This document shows positions 13,778 through 20,827 of a stretch of DNA of 20,827 nt, piece after piece. This DNA comes from JBFELU01 sp041572755 (GTDB lineage: Bacteria; Actinomycetota; Acidimicrobiia; Spongiisociales; UBA11373). Every line of letters begins with the position of its first letter. Position 1 is the first letter of the stretch. The notes under the pieces were generated by a model. It was not told the origin of the DNA. It worked only from the letters and a program-made list of their open reading frames with translations, and made no database searches. The stretch is taken from contig JBFFRY010000037.1 in the NCBI GenBank assembly GCA_041572755.1, forward strand, positions 1-20,827, in the 5' to 3' direction. Position numbers and translations under genes: made by a program.

Positions 13778-14697
13778 CAGTCGATCAGGCTCCGCCCGGT
13801 GAGACGCAGGAAGACGTCCTCGAGCGTGGAGCGGCGGCTCATCGTCGACTCGGGAACGATGCCCCGCTCGGCGACCTCGACCATGGCCCGATCGGCATCG
13901 TCGGTGTAGAGCAGGACTCGGTCGGGGAGCACCTCCGTGCGTTTGGCGATGCCCTCGACACGCTCGGCCGCCCGATCCCGCTCATCGGTCGGGAAGCGCA
14001 ACTCCACGACCTCCCGGGTCGAGTAGCGGTCTATGAGCTCCCGGGGAGACCCCTGGGCCACGATCTTGGCCTTGTCCATGATCACCAGGCGATCGCACAA
14101 CTGCTCGGCCTCGTCCATGTAGTGGGTGGTGATGATCTGGGTCACCCCCTGCTGTTTCAGCCGATAGAGGCGATCCCACAGCAGATGCCGGGCCTGGGGA
14201 TCGAGCCCGGTGGTCGGCTCATCGAGCAGCAACAGCTCCGGCTGGTTGATGAGGCCCCGCGCGATCGTGAGCCGACGCTTCATGCCACCCGACAGCGGCT
14301 CGACCCTGCTGTTCCTCCGCTCTTCGAGCTGGGCGAACTGGAGGAGTTCGGCGACCTTCTCGTCGATCACCCCCTTGGGCATCCCGAAATAGCGTCCGTA
14401 GATCAGCAGGTTCTCGTACACCGAGAGCTCGAGGTCGAGGTTGTCTTCCTGGGGCACCACCCCGAGCCGGGCCCGAATGCGGGGGCCGTCGGTGGCCGGA
14501 TCCATGCCGAGCACCCGAAGGTGGCCGTCGCTCACCGGCGAGACCGCCCCGATCATCTTCATGGTCGAAGACTTTCCCGCCCCGTTGGGACCGAGGAAGC
14601 CGAACGTCTCCCCGGGTCTCACCATGAAATCGATGGCGTCGACGGCGCATAAGTCGCCGAACAGCTTGGTGAGCCTCTGGGCCTCGACGAGGTTCAT
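13777..14697 (-). CDS. ABC transporter ATP-binding protein, NodI-like
   Basis: 306 residues. It hydrolyses ATP to drive the two permeases encoded just downstream. Walker A GPNGAGKSS at 36-44, Q-loop VPQEDNLD at 81-88, signature LSGGMKRRL at 135-143, Walker B LLLLDE at 155-160, D-loop GLDPQARHL at 164-172, switch His192. VPQEDNLD and TTGLDPQARHLLW are characteristic of NodI / drug-exporter DrrA-type ATPases. The ~95-residue C-terminal extension (from about 210) resembles the regulatory tail in this group. The frame opens at 14745, but the ATG at 14697 starts the conserved domain and follows a TACCGT box nine bases upstream. Direction (export) is inferred from family. Confidence 0.93.
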   Translation of the reverse strand: MNLVEAQRLTKLFGDLCAVDAIDFMVRPGETFGFLGPNGAGKSSTMKMIGAVSPVSDGHLRVLGMDPATDGPRIRARLGVVPQEDNLDLELSVYENLLIYGRYFGMPKGVIDEKVAELLQFAQLEERRNSRVEPLSGGMKRRLTIARGLINQPELLLLDEPTTGLDPQARHLLWDRLYRLKQQGVTQIITTHYMDEAEQLCDRLVIMDKAKIVAQGSPRELIDRYSTREVVELRFPTDERDRAAERVEGIAKRTEVLPDRVLLYTDDADRAMVEVAERGIVPESTMSRRSTLEDVFLRLTGRSLID

Positions 14698-14706
14698 AGC
14701 CGCGCC

Positions 14707-14712
14707 ACGGTA
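14707..14712 (-). promoter_or_regulatory. -10-like box TACCGT before the ABC ATPase gene
   Basis: The minus strand reads GGCTACCGT, nine bases, ATG. It is nearly the same as the arrangement at 5105-5125 before the flippase gene. No Shine-Dalgarno is present. It lies in the 54-base gap after the transketolase stop, suggesting the exporter operon has its own promoter. Confidence 0.4.
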
Positions 14713-14751
14713 GCCGGAACGGGCCGGCTGCCGACCCCGGCCCACCTCGAC

Positions 14752-16707
14752 TCAGCTTCGCCGATCGTCGAGCCAGCCCTCGACCCGGTCGGCAACGGCC
14801 TCCGGGGTGAAGCCCCACTCCGCAGCCAGTCGTTGCCACGGCGCCGAGACACCAAAGCGGTCGATTCCGATGGTGAGCCCGTCGCTCCCGGTGAAACGTT
14901 GCCAGCCGAAAGTCGAGGCGGCCTCCAGCGACGCCACCGGTAGGCCCTCACCGAGCACCGAAGTCTGGTAGGCGACGTCCTGCGCCTCGAACGCCTCCCA
15001 CGAGGGGAGAGACACCACCCGCAGCGACAACCTGCGCTCGGCGAGGAGATCGGCCGCCTCAAGGGCGACCCACACCTCGGAGCCGGTGGCCACCAGCACC
15101 GCATCGTCGCCGTCGCGCACCACGTAGCCGCCCCGGTGCACCCCACCCGGCTCTCGTTCGAATTCGGGAAGACCCTGGCGGGTGAGCACGAGGCTGGTCG
15201 GTCCGTCGGTGCGGTTGAGAGCCAGCTCCCAAGCCTCGCCCGTCTCGGCGGCCGAAGCAGGCCGCACCACCCACATGTTGGGCATCGCCCGCAACGAAGC
15301 GAGTTGCTCGACCGGCTGGTGGGTCGGCCCGTCCTCGCCCAGGAAGACCGAGTCATGGGTGTAGATGAAGATCGTCGGAGCGGCCATCAATGCCGCCAAC
15401 CGGGTGGCCGGACGCATGTAATCGTTGAACACCAGGAAGGTCGCCCCGTAGGGCCGTAGACCGCCGTGAACCGCCATGCCGTTGAGCACCGTGCCCATGG
15501 CGTGCTCACGGACCCCAAAGCGGAAGTTGCGGCCATCCCGGGAGTCGCGCTGGAACTCGGATGCCCCCTCGATGATCGTGTTGTTGGAGGGAGCCAGGTC
15601 GGCGGATCCCCCCAGCAGGTTGGGCATCGAGGCGGCAATCTCGTTGATCACCATCCCCGACGCCTTGCGAGTGGCCACCAGCCGACCGGTCTCCACCCCC
15701 AACGACCCGACCGTCACCGGCTTCGGATCCCAGTACTGCGACCATCGGGCGGCCAGGTCGCCGTCGGCCGCAAAGGCGGCGTCGCGACGCCCTTCCCAGG
15801 CCCTGCGGGCCTCGGTGCCCGTCGCCATCGCTGCGGCGAACAGCGCCCGAACCTCGTCGGGCACGGTGAACGGCTCGAACTCCCAACCCATAGCGGCCTT
15901 GGTGGCGGCGATCTCTTCGTCCCCCAGGGGGCTGCCGTGGGCAGCGGCGGTGTCCTGTTTGGTGGGCGCCCCGTGCGCGATGTGGGTGTGGCACACCACC
16001 AGCGAGGGTCGGTCCTCCTCGCTCTTGGCGGCGGTGATGGCCTCGTCGATCGCCACCCGGTCGTGGCCGTCGACATCGAGGGTGTGCCATCCCATCGCCC
16101 CCAGCCGGGCCGCCACATCCTCGGTGAACGTGATGTCGGTGGAACCGTCGATGGAGATCTCGTTGTCGTCGTAGAAGTAGACGATCCGGCCCAGGCCGAG
16201 GTGACCGGCCAGTGAGGCGGCCTCCGAGGAGACCCCCTCCATGAGATCACCGTCGCTCACGAAGGCGTACGTGCGGTGACTCACCAGGTCGGGTCCGAAG
16301 ACGGCCCTCAGATGCTCCTCGGCGACCGCCATACCCACCGCAGTGCCGAAGCCCTGGCCGAGCGGGCCGGTCGTCATCTCGATGCCCAGGTGGGGCTCCC
16401 GCTCCGGATGCCCCGCCGTCGGCGAGCCCCACTGGCGGAAGTTGCGCAGATCGTCGATCGAGATCCCGAACCCCGCCAAATGGAGCGACGCATACAGCAG
16501 CATCGACCCGTGCCCGTTGGAGAGCACGAATCGATCACGATCCGGCCAGGTCGGGTCGGTCGGATCCACGACCAGGTGCTTGGTCCACAAGGTCACTGCG
16601 ATGTCGGCCATGCCCATCGGCATGCCCGGATGACCCGAATTGGCTCGCTGCACCCCGTCCATCGCCAGCGTCTTGATCGTGTTGACCGCCAGCTGCTCCG
16701 TGTCCAT
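14752..16707 (-). CDS. tkt: Transketolase
   Basis: 651 residues, usual length. A thiamine diphosphate enzyme of the pentose phosphate pathway that moves two-carbon ketol units. Visible: NSGHPGMPMG at 23-32, LSNGHGSMLLYA at 62-73, TGPLGQG at 113-119, the ThDP/Mg motif SDGDLMEG…DDNEISID at about 151-187, REHAMG in the pyrimidine-binding domain (with the catalytic Glu) and THDSVFLGEDGPTHQPVE (active-site histidines). It looks complete. The ATG at 16707 has GAGGG seven bases upstream. Upstream is the M24 peptidase (53 bases away), downstream the ABC exporter. No transaldolase or other pentose-phosphate gene is beside it. Confidence 0.96.
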   Translation of the reverse strand: MDTEQLAVNTIKTLAMDGVQRANSGHPGMPMGMADIAVTLWTKHLVVDPTDPTWPDRDRFVLSNGHGSMLLYASLHLAGFGISIDDLRNFRQWGSPTAGHPEREPHLGIEMTTGPLGQGFGTAVGMAVAEEHLRAVFGPDLVSHRTYAFVSDGDLMEGVSSEAASLAGHLGLGRIVYFYDDNEISIDGSTDITFTEDVAARLGAMGWHTLDVDGHDRVAIDEAITAAKSEEDRPSLVVCHTHIAHGAPTKQDTAAAHGSPLGDEEIAATKAAMGWEFEPFTVPDEVRALFAAAMATGTEARRAWEGRRDAAFAADGDLAARWSQYWDPKPVTVGSLGVETGRLVATRKASGMVINEIAASMPNLLGGSADLAPSNNTIIEGASEFQRDSRDGRNFRFGVREHAMGTVLNGMAVHGGLRPYGATFLVFNDYMRPATRLAALMAAPTIFIYTHDSVFLGEDGPTHQPVEQLASLRAMPNMWVVRPASAAETGEAWELALNRTDGPTSLVLTRQGLPEFEREPGGVHRGGYVVRDGDDAVLVATGSEVWVALEAADLLAERRLSLRVVSLPSWEAFEAQDVAYQTSVLGEGLPVASLEAASTFGWQRFTGSDGLTIGIDRFGVSAPWQRLAAEWGFTPEAVADRVEGWLDDRRS

Positions 16708-16760
16708 GGCCCATCCCTCGTCGACTGGAGACCTCAGCGTAGGCGGACCCGGTCGCCCCC

Positions 16761-17858
16761 TCAGCCGACGACGTGGAGACGGCGTGGCGAGCGGTTGAGC
16801 CGTTCAACGCCCTGGTCGGTGACAACCACGATGTCCTCGATCCGCATCCCGAACTCACCCGGCAGATAGATGCCGGGTTCCACCGAGAAAGCCATGCCGG
16901 CCTCGAGGGGCCGGGTGTTGCCTGAGATGATGTAGGGCTCCTCGTGGACCTCGAGACCGATCCCGTGCCCGGTGCGGTGCACGAAGAACTCCCCGTAGCC
17001 GGCGGCCTCGATGATGTCGCGAGCGGCCCGGTCGACGTCCTCGGCGGCCACCCCCGGAGCCACGGCATCGACCGCTGCGGCCTGAGCCTGCTCCAACACG
17101 GAGAAGATCTCTGCGAACCGGGGGGATGGATCACCCACATGGAAGGTGCGGGTGGTATCGGAGCAGTATCCGCGCATCCGGCCTCCAAAGTCGACGACCA
17201 CGGCATCGCCGTCGGCAATGAGCCGGTCGCCGGCTTCGTGGTGGGGCGAGGCGCCGTTGGGCCCGGAGCCAACGATGGCGAAACCCGCCGTGTCGTGGCC
17301 CTCGTCGACGGCCAACTCGGCGATCCGCCGGGCCAGCGCCCGTTCGCTGCGCCCGGAGAAGGTCTCGTCGTCGAGAACCGCGACGACCCGATCCGCGGCC
17401 TGGGCCGCCCGGCGAAGCCATTCGATCTCGGCGGCGTCCTTGCAGCTCCGCAGCCGGGCCGTGAGCGGCGACGCAGGCTCGAAGCGGACATCGGGCGTCG
17501 CCGCCTGGAGCGCCAACAGGAAACGCGACCAGGTGTGATCCCCGATGGCGATCCGGGAGGAAGATCCCACCAGCCCGGCGACGATGGCGACGGGATCGTC
17601 GGTTTCTTCCCAGGGCAGGATCTCGAAGGCACCGCCGGGATCGGGGACCCGAGGTGCCTCGAGCCTTGGCACCACGAGCGTGGCCTCGCCGTCGGCGGGG
17701 ACCACCAGCATGGTGAGCCGTTCCAACTGGGGCGCCTCGTAGCGGGTGAAGTAGGGCAGGTCGGCGCCCACCGACAGCAACAGGGTCTGCACCCCGGATC
17801 CCGCCATGACGGCACGGAGACGCCCGAGCCGCTGTCCGTACTCCGCGGAAGGAAACAT
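16761..17858 (-). CDS. Xaa-Pro aminopeptidase / dipeptidase (M24 family)
   Basis: About 365 residues. An N-terminal creatinase-like domain (to about 135) is followed by the pita-bread M24 domain. All five metal ligands are visible (numbered from the GTG at 17861): Asp224 in VDFGG, Asp235 in CSDTTRTF, His299 in RTGHGIGLEVHE, Glu328 in FSVEPGIY and Glu342 in RIEDIVVV. It should cut peptides with proline at position 2 using two metal ions. GTG (17861) and ATG (17858) are adjacent; the ATG sits seven bases after a TAGCCT box, so I chose it. PepP-like aminopeptidase versus PepQ-like prolidase cannot be decided by eye. It lies 21 bases after the LipB-LipA gene. Confidence 0.92.
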   Translation of the reverse strand: MFPSAEYGQRLGRLRAVMAGSGVQTLLLSVGADLPYFTRYEAPQLERLTMLVVPADGEATLVVPRLEAPRVPDPGGAFEILPWEETDDPVAIVAGLVGSSSRIAIGDHTWSRFLLALQAATPDVRFEPASPLTARLRSCKDAAEIEWLRRAAQAADRVVAVLDDETFSGRSERALARRIAELAVDEGHDTAGFAIVGSGPNGASPHHEAGDRLIADGDAVVVDFGGRMRGYCSDTTRTFHVGDPSPRFAEIFSVLEQAQAAAVDAVAPGVAAEDVDRAARDIIEAAGYGEFFVHRTGHGIGLEVHEEPYIISGNTRPLEAGMAFSVEPGIYLPGEFGMRIEDIVVVTDQGVERLNRSPRRLHVVG

Positions 17859-17865
17859 CACGGCG

Positions 17866-17871
17866 AGGCTA
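17866..17871 (-). promoter_or_regulatory. -10-like box TAGCCT in the gap before the M24 peptidase gene
   Basis: The minus strand reads TAGCCT seven bases before the ATG at 17858, within the 21-base gap after the lipoate fusion gene. It fits TANNNT and leaderless spacing, but it is GC-rich and has no visible -35. Confidence 0.3.
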
Positions 17872-17879
17872 GCGGGGTC

Positions 17880-19508
17880 CTAGCACGCCGCCGACCGAGC
17901 CTCCTTGGCGTGATACGACGATCGCACCAGCGGTCCCGACTCCACGTGGGGAAGCCCGAGGGCTTCGCCGAAGGCCTTGTACTCGGCGAACTCGTCGGGA
18001 GGGACGTAGCGGGAGACCTTGCGATGGCGAGCGGTGGGCCGGAGGTATTGCCCGATCGTCACGATGTCCACACCGATGGCCGTCAGGTCGGCCAGCGCTC
18101 CGAGCACCTCCTCGCGGGTCTCCCCCATCCCGACGATGAGCCCCGACTTGACGGCCCCGCCGTATCGCTTGGCCCGGGCCAGCAATGCCAGCGACCGCCC
18201 GTAGTTGGCGGCAGTGCGAATGTCGCGCTGCAACCGCAGCACCGTCTCGGTGTTGTGGTTGAGCACCTCGGGCCGGGCTTCCATCACCGTGCTCAAGGCC
18301 TCTCCATCACCTTTGAAGTCGGGGATCAGAACCTCGACCTCGCACCCCGGCACCCGAGCCCGAATCGCAGAGATGCTTGCGGCGAAGATCCCGGCTCCCC
18401 CGTCGGGGAGATCGTCACGGTTCACCGAGGTCAGCACCGCGTGGGTGAGTGCCATCTCGGCGACGGCCTCGGCGACCCGCTCCGGCTCCTCCCGGTCGAC
18501 TTCCCCGGGACGCCCCGTCTTCACGTCGCAGAACCCGCAGGCCCGGGTGCAGGTGTCTCCGAGCAGCATGAAGGTCGCCGTTCCCGAGGCCCAGCACTCA
18601 TAGATGTTGGGGCAGCCCGCCTCCTCACACACCGTGTGGAGATCGAGGCCCTCAACGAGCTGCTTGACCCCCCGGTAGCGCTCCCCGAGCTCCAGCCTGA
18701 CCTTCATCCACGAAGGCTTGGGGGGTTCCCCCGGGAGCCGGCCGTTCATCGTGACCGGCACCGAAGCCCCGGCGCCGTCGAAGGCGCCGCACGCCACGAG
18801 GCGGTCGACGTCGTAGTCCACGGCCGTCCGTCCCGTACCCCGGGTGAAAGCCGCCAACTGTGTCTCACCGTCGGCGTAGCCGAAGACCTCGATGAAACGG
18901 GGGATCAGGATCTCCACCACCTCCTCGATGCTCACCCGGCGGCCGAGCAGGTCGCTCACCGAGGTCACCGAGCGGCCCTCGATACCGCACGGGATGATGT
19001 GATCGAAGAACGCCAGATCGGTCGACACGTTCAAGGCAAAGCCGTGCATGGTGACCCGCCGCGCCATCCGAACCCCGATGGCGGCCACCTTGCCCCGATC
19101 GGTCCACACGCCGGCCGCACCCGACTCGGTCCATGCCGTGATCCCGAGATCACCGAGTGCCGCCACCAGGACGCGCTCGAGCCGGCGCACGTGATCGGCG
19201 GTCGCAGGCCTCGATCCGAGGTGAACGATGGGATAGCCGACCAACTGGCCGGGGCCGTGATAGGTGACGTCGCCCCCGCGATCGACGTGGTGCAACTCGG
19301 CGCCGATCTGGGCGACTCTGCCGGCATCGATCAGCACGTTCTCCTTGTTGCCGAACCGGCCCAAGGTGTAGGTGGGGGGATGCTCGAGGAGCAGCAGGTA
19401 GTCATCGCCGCTGCGACCCGAGGCGCGGCCCTCGTGCACGGCGCGCTGGAGGTCCCACGCCTCCGAGTAGGGCATGCGCCCCAGCCAGCGAGTCCTGAGC
19501 AGGGTCAC
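17880..19508 (-). CDS. LipB-LipA fusion: octanoyltransferase plus lipoyl synthase in one frame
   Basis: One uninterrupted 542-residue frame. Residues 1 to ~210 are LipB, which transfers octanoyl from acyl carrier protein to lipoyl domains: RGGDVTYHGPGQLVGYP at 77-93, Lys140 in GKVAAIG and Cys174 in IIPCGI (the catalytic pair). Residues ~263-542 are LipA, a radical SAM enzyme that inserts two sulfurs: auxiliary-cluster cysteines 294, 299, 305 (CxxxxCxxxxxC), radical SAM cysteines 320, 324, 327 (CxxxCxxC), and terminal RSSYHA at 529-534. A ~50-residue linker joins them. The GTG at 19508 overlaps the E2 stop as GTGA, coupling translation. An internal ATG at 18749 (residue 254) could give a normal 289-residue LipA, but no Shine-Dalgarno precedes it. 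All key residues of both enzymes are intact. Confidence 0.9.
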   Translation of the reverse strand: MTLLRTRWLGRMPYSEAWDLQRAVHEGRASGRSGDDYLLLLEHPPTYTLGRFGNKENVLIDAGRVAQIGAELHHVDRGGDVTYHGPGQLVGYPIVHLGSRPATADHVRRLERVLVAALGDLGITAWTESGAAGVWTDRGKVAAIGVRMARRVTMHGFALNVSTDLAFFDHIIPCGIEGRSVTSVSDLLGRRVSIEEVVEILIPRFIEVFGYADGETQLAAFTRGTGRTAVDYDVDRLVACGAFDGAGASVPVTMNGRLPGEPPKPSWMKVRLELGERYRGVKQLVEGLDLHTVCEEAGCPNIYECWASGTATFMLLGDTCTRACGFCDVKTGRPGEVDREEPERVAEAVAEMALTHAVLTSVNRDDLPDGGAGIFAASISAIRARVPGCEVEVLIPDFKGDGEALSTVMEARPEVLNHNTETVLRLQRDIRTAANYGRSLALLARAKRYGGAVKSGLIVGMGETREEVLGALADLTAIGVDIVTIGQYLRPTARHRKVSRYVPPDEFAEYKAFGEALGLPHVESGPLVRSSYHAKEARSAAC

Positions 19509-20827
19509 GTCAGTTCGTGTTCCCAATCCCGGGTCTCGATCGCCTCTTTGATGTGGCGGAGGAAGAGCACGGCCGTGGAACCGTCGAAAGCCCGGTGATC
19601 CCACGAGAGGCCGAGATTGCCGATGTGGTGGATGGCGATCGCATCGTTGCCGCTGGTGTCGGTGACGACCACGGGCCGCTTCGCCACCGTGTCGGTCGAG
19701 AGTATCGCCACGTTCGGCACGTTGATGACCGGCGCCGACATCAGTGAGCCGTAGGGCCCGGGGTTGGTGATCGTGAAGGTGCTGCCGGTGACGTCGTCGA
19801 GGGTGTACTCCTCGGCCCGAGCCTTGTCGGCAACCGCCCGGATCTCTCGCGCCAGTCCCCGCATCCGCAGGCCGTCGGCCCCCCGGATCGTCATCACGAT
19901 CAGGCCTTCCTGGTTGAGGTCGACGGCGATGCCGAGCTCGACGCGGCCGTATTTGATCCGCTGTTGCTCCTCGGTGTGGAAGGAGCTGTTGACTACCGGG
20001 AAGGCGGCGAGGGCGTCGACCGTTGCCCTGGCAATGAACGGAAGGTAGGTGAGGGAGAATCCCTCCCGCTCCCGGAACGCTGCCTTGTGGCGTTGCCGAG
20101 CCTGCTCGAGGTTTTCGAAGTCCACTTCGACGACGGTCCACACGTGGGCGGCAGTGCTGCGGGCCTCCGCCATCTTCTCGGCGATCCGGCTGCGCAGCCG
20201 GGCGAGGTCTTCGACCCGGTCACCGGGACGGAGTCGTACCTTGCCGGGACCGACCTCAGCGGTGACTGGGGCCTGCGGGGCCGGCGCGACGGACGGTTGG
20301 GGGGCGGCGGCCACTGGCACCGGGCGCTCCGCAACGGGCGGAGCAGCCGGCGCCGGTTGAGGCACCGCCACCGGGATCGGCTCGGGTGTCGCCGGAGCGG
20401 GTTCCACCGATGCCGCGGTCTCGAGAGCCGGAGCGGCGGCCCCGGCGTCGACGTACGCCTGGACGTCCTTGCGGGTGATCCGCCCGGCCCGGCCCGTCCC
20501 CTGGACCAGGGAGAGGTCGATGCCGTGCTCTCGCGCCAACTTGCGCACCACCGGGGAGAGAAGCCCGACGTCGGTCCCCTGCGGTGCGGAGGCCGGGGGC
20601 GGGACCGGCTCGGTGACGATCTCGATCTGCGGCGCTGCAGCCACCGGAGCGGGCGCCGGGGCCACCGGCTGCGGAGCGGGGACCGGGGCCACCGGCTGCG
20701 GAGCGGGCGCCGGGGCCACCGGCTGCGGAGCGGGCGCCGGGGCCACCGGCTGCGGAGCGGGCGCCGGGGCCACCGGCTGCGGAGCGGGGGCCGGGGCCAC
20801 CGGCTGCGGAGCGGGGACCGGGGCCAC
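19505..20827 (-). CDS. sucB: 2-oxoacid dehydrogenase E2 component, dihydrolipoamide acyltransferase (5' end outside window)
   Basis: The last 440 residues are visible; the lipoyl domain(s) lie beyond the edge. From the edge: an Ala-Pro linker (1-65) of repeated PAPQPVAPA units, a peripheral subunit-binding domain at about 87-126 (SPVVRKLAREHGIDLSLVQG…GRITRKDV), a second Ala/Pro/Val linker (130-205), and the catalytic acyltransferase domain ending with SWDHRAFDG at 408-416 (His411, Asp415). It carries acyl groups on lipoyl arms between E1 and CoA. Whether it serves pyruvate or 2-oxoglutarate cannot be told from this part; the symbol follows actinobacterial usage for E2 beside lipB and could equally be dlaT. 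The lipoylation enzyme gene overlaps its stop by four bases. Confidence 0.93.
   Translation of the reverse strand: MAPVPAPQPVAPAPAPQPVAPAPAPQPVAPAPAPQPVAPAPAPQPVAPVPAPQPVAPAPAPVAAAPQIEIVTEPVPPPASAPQGTDVGLLSPVVRKLAREHGIDLSLVQGTGRAGRITRKDVQAYVDAGAAAPALETAASVEPAPATPEPIPVAVPQPAPAAPPVAERPVPVAAAPQPSVAPAPQAPVTAEVGPGKVRLRPGDRVEDLARLRSRIAEKMAEARSTAAHVWTVVEVDFENLEQARQRHKAAFREREGFSLTYLPFIARATVDALAAFPVVNSSFHTEEQQRIKYGRVELGIAVDLNQEGLIVMTIRGADGLRMRGLAREIRAVADKARAEEYTLDDVTGSTFTITNPGPYGSLMSAPVINVPNVAILSTDTVAKRPVVVTDTSGNDAIAIHHIGNLGLSWDHRAFDGSTAVLFLRHIKEAIETRDWEHELT
20660..20827 (-). repeat. 27-bp tandem array in the E2 linker, six full copies plus a partial at the edge
   Basis: Units begin at 20660, 20687, 20714, 20741, 20768 and 20795, with six more bases to the window end. 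Copies differ only at two positions near the unit end (GC, AC or GG in …GGGNNCCGG), so they are nearly identical at DNA level. Each encodes nine residues of the type APxPAPQPV. The array continues past the window, so the total copy number is unknown. Confidence 0.9.

Noticed and set aside
16944..19598. An 884-codon plus-strand open frame opposite the M24 peptidase and LipB-LipA genes
   Set aside because: It is antisense to genes with complete catalytic motifs, and its translation is low-complexity His/Arg/Gly/Pro without any domain. Long antisense frames are expected in DNA this GC-rich.
19509..20141. In-frame upstream extension of the LipB-LipA reading frame into the E2 gene
   Set aside because: The extra ~211 residues are an out-of-frame reading of E2 with no LipB similarity; the GTG at 19508 fits the LipB start and the GTGA overlap.

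Overview
This window is GC-rich throughout, and its real genes strongly prefer G or C at the third codon position. It reads as a chromosomal stretch of a high-GC actinobacterium. The E2–lipB–lipA order (as in Mycobacterium), the actinobacterial-type secreted SpoIID/LytB protein and several starts placed 7-10 bases after a TANNNT box (leaderless style) all fit Actinomycetota. An Acidimicrobiia-like lineage is my guess; nothing in the window proves it. I see no tRNA, rRNA, CRISPR array, integrase, transposase or phage gene.

Layout. Positions 1-124 hold the tail of a plus-strand gene. It faces a minus-strand secreted protein (131-1147) ending in twelve in-register RTX-type calcium-binding nonapeptides. 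A sirtuin (1395-2153), a secreted SpoIID/LytB-domain protein (2205-5075) and a polysaccharide-type flippase (5123-6322) follow on the plus strand. A minus-strand group then runs leftward from 10336: an unrecognised membrane protein, PduO-type cobalamin adenosyltransferase, leucyl aminopeptidase (overlapping by ATGA) and a polyprenyl glycosylphosphotransferase that meets the flippase tail to tail. A divergent promoter region (10337-10444) leads to a fused ATP sulfurylase/APS kinase (10445-12181). The rest is minus strand, read from the right edge: a 2-oxoacid dehydrogenase E2 (cut by the edge), a LipB-LipA fusion overlapping it by GTGA, an M24 aminopeptidase, transketolase, and a NodI-like ATPase with two NodJ-like permeases whose stops and starts overlap.

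How they work together. The clearest functional unit is at the right end: E2 carries lipoyl groups, and the next gene appears to encode both octanoyl transfer (LipB) and sulfur insertion (LipA) in one 542-residue chain. The SpoIID-like protein, flippase and sugar-phosphate transferase suggest envelope or exopolysaccharide work. The ABC genes form one exporter with two non-identical permeases. The sulfate, pentose-phosphate, cobalamin and peptidase genes are housekeeping.

Most notable: the uninterrupted LipB-LipA frame; about seven ~50-residue repeats at the C-terminus of the SpoIID protein that look like a seven-bladed beta-propeller; the 12-repeat RTX tail on a protein with a Sec signal peptide; a near-perfect 27-bp tandem array in the E2 linker; and the recurrent TANNNT-to-start spacing. 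I did not find an obvious undescribed defence or mobile system.
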